A DNA stretch of 64,000 nucleotides, from positions 62,001 to 126,000 of the forward strand of contig NZ_JAYSGI010000001.1 of assembly GCF_041912895.1 (NCBI RefSeq), given 5' to 3'. This document shows, piece by piece, positions 25,811 to 33,468 of the stretch. Each line of letters starts with the position of its first letter. Within the stretch, counting starts at the first letter, position 1. Below the pieces are notes generated by a model, which saw only the letters and a list, made by a program, of their open reading frames with translations, made no database searches and was not told where the DNA came from. The stretch is from Pelagerythrobacter sp041912895. Lineage in GTDB: Bacteria; Pseudomonadota; Alphaproteobacteria; Sphingomonadales; Sphingomonadaceae. A program made the translations under genes and the position numbers.

Positions 25811-26155
25811 ATGGCCAAGCTTTCCCTTTTCGAACGCCGCCGCCGCCGTGTCCGCACGGCCCTGCGCAGCCGCGCCGGCGCCCGCCCGCGCCTGTCGGTG
25901 CACCGCACCGGCAAGCACATCTATGCCCAGATCATCGACGACGCCGACGGCAAGACCGTCGCCGCCGCCTCGACGCTGGGGGGCAAGAGCTCGGGTGCGA
26001 ACGTCGATGCCGCCACGCAGGTCGGCAAGGATATCGCCGCCGCCGCCAAGAAGGCCGGCGTGACCACCGTCGTGTTCGATCGCGGCGGGTTCCTGTTCCA
26101 CGGCCGCGTCAAGGCGCTGGCCGACGCCGCCCGCGAAGGCGGGCTGGAGTTCTGA
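25811..26155 (+). CDS. rplR: 50S ribosomal protein L18
   Basis: 114 residues (E. coli 117). L18 (uL18) binds 5S rRNA with L5 and L25. A very basic N-terminus, MAKLSLFERRRRRVRTALRS, precedes RPRLSVHRTGKHIYAQIIDD and VVFDRGGFLFHGRVKALADAAREGGLEF. The ATG at 25811 is favoured by the rplF ribosome-binding stretch GGAAGGGAAGAAGAAG. The stop overlaps the rpsE ATG (TGATG). Confidence 0.97.
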   Translation: MAKLSLFERRRRRVRTALRSRAGARPRLSVHRTGKHIYAQIIDDADGKTVAAASTLGGKSSGANVDAATQVGKDIAAAAKKAGVTTVVFDRGGFLFHGRVKALADAAREGGLEF

Positions 26156-27030
26156 TGATGGCTGAAGAAAACAACACCGAAAACACCGAGACCGCCAAGG
26201 TCGAGGACGCTCCCAAGGTTGAGGACGCCAAGGTCGAAGAGACCAAGACGGAAGCGACCGAAGCTGCGCCTGCCGACGCTCCCAAGGTCGACAACGCGGG
26301 TTCGACCCCGACGCCGACCGTGTCGTCGACCGAAGCGGCCGATAGCCAGTCGGCCGAGAGCGGCGATCCGGCGCAGCCGCGTGGCCGTGGCGGCCGTGGT
26401 GGCCGCGACGGCGGCGATCGTGGCGGACGCGACGGTGGCCGGGGCCGCGGCCGCGGTCGCGACGACCGCCGTGGCGGGCGCCGCGAGGAAGAAGACGACG
26501 GCATCATCGAGAAGCTCGTCCACATCAACCGCGTGTCCAAGACGGTGAAGGGCGGCAAGCGCTTCGGTTTCGCCGCGCTGGTCGTGGTGGGCGACGGTTC
26601 GGGTCGCGTCGGCTTCGGCCACGGCAAGGCCCGCGAGGTGCCCGAGGCGATCTCCAAGGCGACCGCTTCGGCGCGCAAGAAGATGATCCGCGTTCCGCTC
26701 AAGGAAGGCCGCACGCTGCACCACGACGGCAACGGCCGTTTCGGTGCCGGCAAGGTCACCGTGCGCACCGCGCCTCCGGGGACCGGCATCATCGCCGGCG
26801 GTCCGATGCGCGCCGTGTTCGAGAGCCTGGGCGTGGCCGACGTGGTGACCAAGTCGGTCGGCACGTCCAACCCCTACAACATGATCCGCGCCACGTTCGA
26901 CGCGCTGACCGACCAGACTTCGCCGAAGTCGGTCGCCCAGCGTCGCGGCAAGAAGGTCGCCGACCTTCTCGGCCGTGGTGGCGCCAGCGAGGCCGAGGCT
27001 GAAGCCGACGCCGCCGCGATTGCGGAGTAA
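26155..27030 (+). CDS. rpsE: 30S ribosomal protein S5 with acidic and RGG-rich N-terminal extension
   Basis: 291 residues against 167 in E. coli. S5 (uS5) acts in decoding fidelity and mRNA helicase function. The ordinary core begins near residue 115 (IIEKLVHINRVSKTVKGGKRF) and keeps VVGDGSGRVGFGHGKAREVP, GTGIIAGGPMRAVFE and SVAQRRGKKVADLL. Residues 1-75 are Glu/Ala/Thr-rich and acidic. Residues 76-110 form an RGG/RG domain with about 14 Arg, 15 or more Gly and interspersed Asp. A short acidic C-terminal tail is also added. The whole is in one frame, with the ATG in the TGATG overlap with rplR; a second ATG follows directly. The extension is surely disordered. Eukaryotic uS5 (RPS2) also carries an N-terminal RGG domain, not homologous by sequence. 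Confidence 0.97.
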   Translation: MMAEENNTENTETAKVEDAPKVEDAKVEETKTEATEAAPADAPKVDNAGSTPTPTVSSTEAADSQSAESGDPAQPRGRGGRGGRDGGDRGGRDGGRGRGRGRDDRRGGRREEEDDGIIEKLVHINRVSKTVKGGKRFGFAALVVVGDGSGRVGFGHGKAREVPEAISKATASARKKMIRVPLKEGRTLHHDGNGRFGAGKVTVRTAPPGTGIIAGGPMRAVFESLGVADVVTKSVGTSNPYNMIRATFDALTDQTSPKSVAQRRGKKVADLLGRGGASEAEAEADAAAIAE

Positions 27031-27035
27031 GATCG

Positions 27036-27224
27036 ATGGCCGACAAGAACAAGACCATCAAGCTCAAGCAGATCGGTTCGCCGATCCGCCGCCCGGAAAG
27101 CCAGCGCAAGATCCTGATCGGGCTCGGGCTGAACAAGATGCACAAGGTCGTCGAGCGCCAGGACACCCCCGAGGTGCGCGGCGCGGTCGCCAAGGTTCCG
27201 CACCTGGTCGCGATCGTCGACTGA
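27036..27224 (+). CDS. rpmD: 50S ribosomal protein L30
   Basis: 62 residues (E. coli 59). L30 (uL30) is a small protein with a ferredoxin-like fold. KTIKLKQIGSPIRRPESQRKIL, LGLNKMHKVVERQDTPEVRG and VAKVPHLVAIV match the family. It lies 5 bp after rpsE, with GGAGTAAG upstream. A strong terminator follows, which is unusual because rplO normally comes next in the spc operon. Confidence 0.96.
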   Translation: MADKNKTIKLKQIGSPIRRPESQRKILIGLGLNKMHKVVERQDTPEVRGAVAKVPHLVAIVD

Positions 27225-27263
27225 TTTTTCGATCGATCGGGGGCTTTGCCCATCGATAGCGAA

Positions 27264-27290
27264 AGCCCCGGCCCGGCGCCGGGGCTTTTT
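27264..27290 (+). terminator. strong terminator after rpmD
   Basis: A 9-bp perfect stem AGCCCCGGC/GCCGGGGCT (27264-27272, 27278-27286), loop CCGGC, and a T5 tail. It splits the spc operon before the response regulator and rplO. Confidence 0.9.
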
Positions 27291-27336
27291 GCATTGAGGT
27301 TGCCACGGGCACGACCTCGCGAATAGGTAGGTTCCC

Positions 27337-27741
27337 ATGGCACGCATAATCTACGCAGAAGACGACAAGCTGATCGGCGAACTGGTCCAGACCGTGTTGA
27401 TGGATTCGGGCCACGCGGTCGGCGTGGTGCCGGATGGAAAGGCGGCGCTGGCGGCGTTGGCTCTCCGGCGTCCCGACCTGCTGATACTGGACATGTCGAT
27501 GCCGGAGATGACCGGATCGCAAGTGCTCGACAAGGTCCGGCGCGATCCGTCATTGTACGACCTGCCCGTGCTCATCATCACCGCCCGGACGAGCAAGGCG
27601 GACGAGACCATCGCGCGGTCGGCGGGCGCGACTGAATATCTCCGCAAGCCGTTCGATCCCGACGAACTCGTCGTCATCGTCGAACGTCTTCTCGCGCATC
27701 GACCGGCGCGCTCGAACAACAAGGCGGTCCGTCCGATCTGA
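27337..27741 (+). CDS. single-domain response regulator (CheY-like)
   Basis: 134 residues forming only a receiver domain. Visible functional residues are the acidic pair Asp9-Asp10 (AEDD), phospho-acceptor Asp52 (LLILDMSMPEM), switch Thr82 (IITART) and Lys104 (LRKPF). There is no output domain, and no FATGUY motif as in SdrG-type regulators. AGGTAGG lies before the ATG. It stands between rpmD and rplO, with a strong terminator upstream and a hairpin downstream, so it interrupts an otherwise conserved ribosomal operon. Its kinase and partner are not in view, and a specific link to ribosome regulation is not shown. Confidence 0.92.
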   Translation: MARIIYAEDDKLIGELVQTVLMDSGHAVGVVPDGKAALAALALRRPDLLILDMSMPEMTGSQVLDKVRRDPSLYDLPVLIITARTSKADETIARSAGATEYLRKPFDPDELVVIVERLLAHRPARSNNKAVRPI

Positions 27742-27769
27742 GCCTTCGGCTCGACCTGAGCAATCAAGG

Positions 27770-27805
27770 GGTGACAGCCTAGGGATGTTTCCCTAAGGCG
27801 CCACC
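27770..27805 (+). other. hairpin in the rplO leader
   Basis: A stem GGTG/CACC plus GCCTAGGGA with TCCCTAAGGC (one bulge) and a short TGTT loop lies 42 bp before rplO. No U-tract follows, so a leader structure or inefficient terminator is more likely than a full stop. Confidence 0.5.
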
Positions 27806-27846
27806 CTTCCAACCAGCGCGAATCAAAGCGAAAGCGAGTGCAGACT

Positions 27847-28371
27847 ATGAAACTCAACGACATCCGCGACAACGAAGGTGCCCGCCATCGCAAGATGCGC
27901 ATCGGCCGGGGCATCGGCTCGGGCAAGGGCAAGACCGGCGGCCGCGGCCAGAAGGGCCAGAAGAGCCGTTCGGGCGTCGCCGTGAAAGGCTTCGAGGGCG
28001 GCCAGATGCCGCTCCACATGCGCCTGCCGAAGCGCGGCTTCAACAATCCGTTCGCCAAGGACTTCGCCGAAGTGAACCTGGGCATGGTGCAGAAGTTCAT
28101 CGACGCCAAGAAGCTCGACGCCAAGAAGGTCGTCGATCACGAGGCGCTCAAGGCCGCGGGCCTGGCGCGCGGCGGCAAGGACGGCGTGCGCCTGCTCGGC
28201 AAGGGCGAGCTCACGGCCAAGGTCCAGTTCAAGGTCGCCGGCGCCAGCAAGGGCGCGATCGAAGCGGTCGAGAAGGCCGGCGGTTCGGTCGAGCTTCCCA
28301 AGGAAGGCCCTTCCGAGCACGAGAAGAAGACCGCGCGGCGCGACGCCAACAAGGCCGCCAAGGCCAAGTAA
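27847..28371 (+). CDS. rplO: 50S ribosomal protein L15
   Basis: 174 residues (E. coli 144). L15 (uL15) is a late-assembly 50S protein. MKLNDIRDNEGARHRKMRIGRG, the Gly-rich IGSGKGKTGGRGQKGQKSRSG and FEGGQMPLHMRLPKRGFNNPF are standard. The last 25-30 residues, after GGSVELPKEGP, are a charged tail rich in Lys, Arg and Ala. The ATG at 27847 is chosen over a GTG three codons earlier because it gives the family start. It is followed by secY after 105 bp. Confidence 0.96.
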   Translation: MKLNDIRDNEGARHRKMRIGRGIGSGKGKTGGRGQKGQKSRSGVAVKGFEGGQMPLHMRLPKRGFNNPFAKDFAEVNLGMVQKFIDAKKLDAKKVVDHEALKAAGLARGGKDGVRLLGKGELTAKVQFKVAGASKGAIEAVEKAGGSVELPKEGPSEHEKKTARRDANKAAKAK

Positions 28372-28476
28372 GAGGCAAAATAGCGGGCGGAGGGTTCGAC
28401 ATCGTGCCCCCCGCACCCTATCTAGCCTGTCCGAGCCGGGAGGGTCCGGCGCCGAGTTAGGGCACAAGCATTTCTC

Positions 28477-29841
28477 ATGGCATCACGCGCCGATAATCTC
28501 GCGAGCAACCTCAGTCTCGCCAACTTCTCGAAAGCGACCGAGCTCAAGAACCGTATCTGGTTCACGATCGGCGCGCTGATCGTCTTCCGTTTCCTGAGCT
28601 TCGTTCCGCTCCCCGGGGTCAACCCGCTGGTGCTGCAGGATCTCTACGATACGGCGCGCGGCGGCATTCTCGATCTGTTCAACACCTTCTCGGGCGGCAG
28701 CCTCGAGCGCATGAGCCTCATCGCGCTCGGCGTGATGCCCTACATCACCGCCTCGATCGTGGTGCAGCTCGCCGCCTCGCTCCATCCGGCGCTTGCCGCG
28801 ATGAAGAAGGAAGGCGCGAGCGGACGGCAGAAGCTCAACCAGTACACCCGCTACGGCACGGTGTTCCTGTGCGCGATCCAGGGCTGGTTCCTCGCCTCGG
28901 GGCTGGAGGCCTATGCAGCGCAGAGCGGGCTGCAGGCCGTGGTCCAGCCGGGCGTGATGTTCCGCGTCGGCGCGGTCGTCAGCCTCGTCGGCGGCACGAT
29001 GTTCCTCCTGTGGCTGGGCGAGCAGATCACCAGCCGCGGAATCGGCAACGGCGTGTCGCTGATCATCATGGCCGGCATCGTCGCCCAGTTTCCCAGCTTC
29101 GCCGCGAACATGTTCGAAGGCGGCCGCAGCGGGGCGATCTCGCCGGTGATCATCGTCGGCTTCTTCGCGATGGTCATCATCCTGATCCTGTTCATCTGCT
29201 TCATGGAGCGCGCGCAGCGGCGCCTGCTGATCCAGTATCCCAAGCGCGCGACGCAGCGCGGGATGATGCAGGCCGACCGCAGCCACCTGCCGCTCAAGCT
29301 GAACACCGCGGGCGTCATCCCGCCGATCTTCGCCAGTTCGCTGCTGCTGCTGCCGCTGACGATCAGCCAGTTCGCCGGCAATCAGGTCGATACCGACAGC
29401 GCCTGGGGCAGCACGATCGTGTGGCTCAACCAGTATCTCGCGCACGGCCAGCCGATCTACATGGCGCTCTATGCCGCGGGCATCATCTTCTTCTGCTTCT
29501 TCTACACCGCCGTGGTCTTCAACCCGGAGGAAACGAGCGAGAACCTGAAGAAGAACGGCGGCTTCATCCCCGGCATCCGCCCGGGCAAGCGCACCGCCGA
29601 GTATCTCGATTACGTCCTCACCCGCATCACCGTGATCGGGGCGATCTACCTGACGCTGGTCTGCGTGATCCCCGAGTACATGATCGCGCAGACGGGCATT
29701 CCGCTGTTCCTCGGCGGCACCAGCCTGCTGATCGTGGTCAACGTCACGGTGGATACGATCACGCAGATCCAGTCACACCTGCTGGCGCACCAGTATGGCG
29801 ACCTGATCAAGAAGGCCAAGCTGAAGGGCCGGATGCGCTGA
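28477..29841 (+). CDS. secY: protein translocase subunit SecY
   Basis: 454 residues (E. coli 443), the channel-forming subunit of the SecYEG translocon, with ten transmembrane segments. KNRIWFTIGALIVFRFLSFVPLPGVN is the first helix and plug region. MPYITASIVVQLA, the LNQYTRYGTVFL loop, RGIGNGVSLIIMAGI and the cytosolic NPEETSENLKKNGGFIPGIRPG C5 loop, which contacts SecA and the ribosome, are present. It ends in LKGRMR. It sits at the end of the spc block as expected, and adk follows after 45 bp. Confidence 0.97.
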   Translation: MASRADNLASNLSLANFSKATELKNRIWFTIGALIVFRFLSFVPLPGVNPLVLQDLYDTARGGILDLFNTFSGGSLERMSLIALGVMPYITASIVVQLAASLHPALAAMKKEGASGRQKLNQYTRYGTVFLCAIQGWFLASGLEAYAAQSGLQAVVQPGVMFRVGAVVSLVGGTMFLLWLGEQITSRGIGNGVSLIIMAGIVAQFPSFAANMFEGGRSGAISPVIIVGFFAMVIILILFICFMERAQRRLLIQYPKRATQRGMMQADRSHLPLKLNTAGVIPPIFASSLLLLPLTISQFAGNQVDTDSAWGSTIVWLNQYLAHGQPIYMALYAAGIIFFCFFYTAVVFNPEETSENLKKNGGFIPGIRPGKRTAEYLDYVLTRITVIGAIYLTLVCVIPEYMIAQTGIPLFLGGTSLLIVVNVTVDTITQIQSHLLAHQYGDLIKKAKLKGRMR

Positions 29842-29886
29842 TCGCGCGCGAAGGGACTGACCGCGAAAAGAAATAGGGGAAGCGGC

Positions 29887-30531
29887 TTGGACATCATCCT
29901 CTTGGGGCCTCCGGGCGCAGGCAAGGGCACGCAGGCCCAGCGTCTCGAGCAGCAGCGCGGGATGCGCCAGCTCTCGACCGGCGACATGCTGCGCGCCGCG
30001 GTTAAGGCGGGCACGCCGGTCGGGCTCAAGGCGAAGGCCGTGATGGAGCGCGGCGAGCTCGTCTCGGACGAGATCGTCTCCGAACTGATCGACGCCGAAC
30101 TGACCGCGATGGGCGCCAGCACCGGCGCGATCTTCGACGGCTATCCGCGCACCGCCGCGCAGGCCGCTTCGCTCGATGAAATCCTCGCCAGCCACGGCCG
30201 CTCGCTCGATCACGTGATCGAACTCGAGGTGGACGAGGACGCGTTGGTCGAGCGCATCACCGGACGCTTCACGTGCGCCAGTTGCGGCGCCGGCTATCAC
30301 GACACCTTCAAGCAGCCGGTGGTCGAGGGCGTGTGCGATTCGTGCGGCGGCACCGAGTTCAAGCGGCGCCCCGACGACAACGAGGAAACCGTGCGCACCC
30401 GCATGGCCGAATACCGCGCCAAGACCGCGCCGATTCTGCCGATCTACGAAGAGCGCGGCATCGTCAGCCGGGTCGACGGCATGGCCAGCATCGACGAGGT
30501 TACCGGCGCGATCGACGCCATCCTCGGCTGA
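29887..30531 (+). CDS. adk: adenylate kinase with Cys4 zinc-binding LID
   Basis: 214 residues. It interconverts ATP+AMP and 2 ADP. The P-loop is GPPGAGKGT (8-16) and the NMP site includes LSTGDMLR and FDGYPRT. The LID (about 125-160) has CxxC...CxxC at Cys130, Cys133, Cys150 and Cys153, which binds structural zinc in such forms; E. coli Adk lacks it. The start is TTG at 29887, preceded by AGGGGAAGC, because the first encoded residues are already the family's DIILLGPPG and no ATG is available. TTG may limit translation. Confidence 0.96.
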   Translation: MDIILLGPPGAGKGTQAQRLEQQRGMRQLSTGDMLRAAVKAGTPVGLKAKAVMERGELVSDEIVSELIDAELTAMGASTGAIFDGYPRTAAQAASLDEILASHGRSLDHVIELEVDEDALVERITGRFTCASCGAGYHDTFKQPVVEGVCDSCGGTEFKRRPDDNEETVRTRMAEYRAKTAPILPIYEERGIVSRVDGMASIDEVTGAIDAILG

Positions 30532-30601
30532 ACGCGGCCCCTTCGGCACTTTGCTTGCGGCGATGGCTGTGAGATATCGGCGGCCAAGGGGAGGATTGCC
30601 G

Positions 30602-31258
30602 ATGACCAGAACCATTCCGTTTACGCTTGCCGCCGGCGCGCTGCTCGCTCCGGCCGCCGCGCTGGCCGACGTCGTCGAGGAAGAGGCGAGCGCGTTCGTC
30701 ACGCGCGAGACCCGGGTGGTCGAGGCGACTCCGCGCGAGGCGTGGATGGCGCTGGTCTCGCCCGCGAAGTGGTGGAACGACGATCACACCTGGTCGGGCG
30801 ACGCGGCGAACATGACGCTGACCCCGCAGGCGGGCGGCTGCTTCTGCGAGCGCATTCCCGAGGTCGAGACCAGCGACCGGGTCGGGCTCGCCGGCAGCGT
30901 GCAGCACATGGTCGTGGTCTATGCCGCGCCCGACGAGGCGCTGCGCATGCGCGGCGCGCTCGGCCCGCTGCAGAGCGAAGCGGTCACCGGTGTATTGACC
31001 ATCGCATTGGACACGGTCGAGGCGGGCACCTCGATCACGTTCGAATATGTCGTATCGGGCTACATGCGCTACGAGACGCCGACGATCTCGAAATCGGTCG
31101 ACGGAGTCATGACCCAGCAGCTCGAGGGCCTTGCCGCTCTGCTGGGACCTGTCGATGCGCCCGAAACGCCGGATGCGCCGGATGCGGACGAACCGGCAGC
31201 AGCCGCGCCGACGGTCGACGAGGCCTTCGGCGACCTGTCCGACGACGACGGCGCCTGA
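30602..31258 (+). CDS. exported SRPBCC (START-like) family protein
   Basis: 218 residues. It starts with a signal peptide (MTRTIPFTLAAGALLAPAAALA), followed by an SRPBCC/polyketide-cyclase-like fold: ATPREAWMALVSPAKWWNDDHTW, then AGGCFCERIPE with two Cys, and TFEYVVSGYM. The last 35-40 residues are Ala/Asp/Pro-rich and acidic. GGGGAGG before the ATG at 30602 fixes the start. Such proteins bind hydrophobic ligands, but no ligand is known here. It lies between adk and gdhA in the same direction, within the broken alpha operon. Confidence 0.8.
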   Translation: MTRTIPFTLAAGALLAPAAALADVVEEEASAFVTRETRVVEATPREAWMALVSPAKWWNDDHTWSGDAANMTLTPQAGGCFCERIPEVETSDRVGLAGSVQHMVVVYAAPDEALRMRGALGPLQSEAVTGVLTIALDTVEAGTSITFEYVVSGYMRYETPTISKSVDGVMTQQLEGLAALLGPVDAPETPDAPDADEPAAAAPTVDEAFGDLSDDDGA

Positions 31259-31339
31259 CCGGCCGAGCAGCACGCGCGGAACAGGGGCCGCCAGCCGATC
31301 ATTTCCCGTCTTGCACGAGAGACAGGGACGATCACGATC

Positions 31340-32701
31340 ATGAATGCAATCTACCAGCGGCACGTCGATCTGCCGCATTTCATGGAAGGCGTGAAGAAGC
31401 GCAATCCGCACCAGCCCGAATTCGTCCAGGCGGTGCAGGAAGTTGCCGAGGACATCTTCGAGTTCATCGACGACAAGGAGGAATACCACGAGGCGCAGAT
31501 CCTGCGCCGCATCGCCGAACCCGACCGGGTGGTGAGCTTCCGCGTGTGCTGGGAAGACGACAACGGCAGCATCCGCGTCCAGCGCGGATGGCGCGTGCAG
31601 AACAACAACGCGATCGGCCCGTACAAGGGCGGCATCCGATTCCACGCCGGCCTCAACGAAAGCGTGCTCAAGTTCCTCGCTTTCGAGCAGACGTTCAAGA
31701 ACGCGCTCACCGGACTGCCGATGGGCGGGGGGAAGGGCGGGTCCAACTTCAACCCCAAGGGCAAGAGCGTGCGCGAGATCATGCGCTTCTGCCAGAGCTT
31801 CATGACCGAACTCTATCGCCACATCGGCGCCGACGTGGACGTGCCGGCGGGCGATATCGGCGTGGGCGCGCGCGAGATCGGCTTCATGTTCGGCCAGTAC
31901 AAGCGGATCACCAACGAATTCACCGGCGTGCTGACGGGCAAGGGTCTCGAATACGGCGGCTCGATGATCCGCCCCGAGGCGACCGGGTACGGCGCGGTCT
32001 ATTTCCTCGAGAACATGCTGCAGCACAAGGGCGAGGGGATCGAAGGCAAGCGGGCGGTGATCTCCGGCTCGGGCAACGTGGCGACCCATGCGGCGGAGAA
32101 GATCGTCCAACTCGGCGGCAAGGTGCTGACGCTGTCGGATTCTGGCGGCTTCATCCACGATCCCGACGGCATCACGCAGGACAAGATCGACTGGATCAAG
32201 GCGCACAAGACGCGCCGCCGCGGCCGCATCAGCGACTATGCCGACGAATTCAAGGGGGCGACCTTCCACGAGGGCGAGACGCCGTGGCGCGTCGAATGCG
32301 ACGTCGCGCTGCCCTGCGCGACGCAGAACGAACTGCTCGGCGAGGACGCTAAGGCGCTGATCGCGAACGGGTGCATCGCGGTGGCCGAAGGCGCGAACAT
32401 GCCGACCGATCTCGACGGGGTGCACGCGTTCAAGGAGGCGAAGATCATGTTCGCGCCGGGCAAGGCCGCCAACGCGGGCGGCGTCGCGGTCTCGGGCCTG
32501 GAGATGAGCCAGAATTCCGAGCGGCGCGCGTGGAAGGAAGACCAGCTCCAGTCGATGCTGCGCGAGATCATGGACGGAATCCACGAACGCTGCCTGACCT
32601 ACGGCGATCGCCGCGATGGCCACGTCGATTACGTCAAGGGCGCCAATATCGCCGGGTTCAAGAAGGTCGCCGACGCGATGCTGGCCTTCGGCATGGTGTA
32701 G
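31340..32701 (+). CDS. gdhA: NADP-specific glutamate dehydrogenase
   Basis: 453 residues (E. coli GdhA 447), hexameric type. It aminates 2-oxoglutarate to glutamate with NADPH. RGWRVQNNNAIGPYKGGIRFH, the catalytic-lysine segment LTGLPMGGGKGGSNFNPKGKS, and the Rossmann GSGNVATHAAEKI are intact. LPCATQNEL and AEGANMPTD follow, typical of the NADP form. GACAGGGACGATC lies upstream of the ATG. It stands between adk and rpsM, an uncommon place, and it draws on the 2-oxoglutarate that the sucA/sucB enzyme in this window also consumes. Confidence 0.95.
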   Translation: MNAIYQRHVDLPHFMEGVKKRNPHQPEFVQAVQEVAEDIFEFIDDKEEYHEAQILRRIAEPDRVVSFRVCWEDDNGSIRVQRGWRVQNNNAIGPYKGGIRFHAGLNESVLKFLAFEQTFKNALTGLPMGGGKGGSNFNPKGKSVREIMRFCQSFMTELYRHIGADVDVPAGDIGVGAREIGFMFGQYKRITNEFTGVLTGKGLEYGGSMIRPEATGYGAVYFLENMLQHKGEGIEGKRAVISGSGNVATHAAEKIVQLGGKVLTLSDSGGFIHDPDGITQDKIDWIKAHKTRRRGRISDYADEFKGATFHEGETPWRVECDVALPCATQNELLGEDAKALIANGCIAVAEGANMPTDLDGVHAFKEAKIMFAPGKAANAGGVAVSGLEMSQNSERRAWKEDQLQSMLREIMDGIHERCLTYGDRRDGHVDYVKGANIAGFKKVADAMLAFGMV

Positions 32702-32749
32702 GCGACCGCGGCGGCGCGGGCCGAAATGGTAAAGGCCGAGCGAAGGCTT

Positions 32750-32778
32750 TTGACGCCGCGCCGTTCGTTGTGTAGCGT
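32750..32778 (+). promoter_or_regulatory. candidate promoter P1 for the alpha operon
   Basis: TTGACG (32750-32755), a 17-nt spacer and TAGCGT (32773-32778). The -35 is 5/6 and the -10 is weak. Confidence 0.4.
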
Positions 32779-32840
32779 TCTTGAAATTCGGCGCACCCCG
32801 CCCATATCGGGCGGCGTGGTCGCATGCGCGCGCATTGCGG

Positions 32841-32869
32841 TTGACGTTCATCGCGAATCGACCTAAGCG
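32841..32869 (+). promoter_or_regulatory. candidate promoter P2 for the alpha operon
   Basis: TTGACG (32841-32846), a 17-nt spacer and TAAGCG (32864-32869). A GAATC (GANTC) at 32855-32859 lies inside the spacer, so CcrM methylation could affect it. Confidence 0.45.
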
Positions 32870-33036
32870 CGCCCTTCATTCGGCATTGCGGGACAGTCCG
32901 GCAGGCGGCAGCCTTGAAAAGCGCGCCATCCGGGCCTTTTGCCATTCGGGCCCCTGCCGTGCCGATGAACAGCGATGAGATAGGGGGCGCCACCCGCTTG
33001 CGGGCCTGGTCGAACCTGTGGAGCATGGAGAAGTAA

Positions 33037-33405
33037 GTGGCTCGTATTGCCGGGGTAAACATCCCCACCAACAAGCGCGTGATCATCGCGCTGACCTACA
33101 TCCACGGTATCGGCCGCACTACGGCCGTGCGGATCGCCGACAAGCTCGGCATCGATCACACCCGCCGGGTGCAGGATCTGACCGACGCCGAAGTCCTGCA
33201 GATCCGCGAGACGATCGACGCCGACCACCAGGTCGAGGGCGACCTTCGCCGCACCACCGCGATGAACATCAAGCGTCTGATGGACCTGCGTTCGTATCGC
33301 GGCCTGCGCCACCGTGCCGGTCTGCCCGTCCGCGGCCAGCGCACGCACACCAACGCCCGCACCCGCAAGGGCAAGGCCAAGCCGATCGCCGGCAAGAAGA
33401 AGTAA
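33037..33405 (+). CDS. rpsM: 30S ribosomal protein S13
   Basis: 122 residues (E. coli 118). S13 (uS13) in the 30S head contacts the P-site tRNA and L5. The start is GTG at 33037 with GAGAAGTAA upstream. ARIAGVNIPTNKRVIIALTYIHGIG, DLRRTTAMNIKRLMDLRSYRGLRHRAGLPVRGQRTHTNARTRKG are the usual segments. The tail is KAKPIAGKKK. It opens the alpha operon here because gdhA separates it from secY/adk. Confidence 0.97.
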   Translation: MARIAGVNIPTNKRVIIALTYIHGIGRTTAVRIADKLGIDHTRRVQDLTDAEVLQIRETIDADHQVEGDLRRTTAMNIKRLMDLRSYRGLRHRAGLPVRGQRTHTNARTRKGKAKPIAGKKK

Positions 33406-33468
33406 GCGCGCGGGGGACCATGTCCTCCACGCTTTTCCCTTCTTGAACTCTTGTAAGGATTACGAACC

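Larger units (their letters stand above)
32702..33036 (+). other. gdhA-rpsM intergenic region
   Basis: 335 bp with no convincing gene. It contains an AAAGGCC/GGCTTTT weak hairpin right after gdhA (32731-32751), two promoter candidates (32750-32778 and 32841-32869) and a leader of about 160 nt before rpsM. It therefore separates the gdhA unit from the rpsM-rpsK-rpoA-rplQ unit. Confidence 0.6.

Noticed and set aside
27337..27741. Response regulator as an SdrG/FATGUY-type stress regulator
   Set aside because: The motif after the conserved Lys reads KPFDPDEL and lacks the FATG sequence that defines that group.
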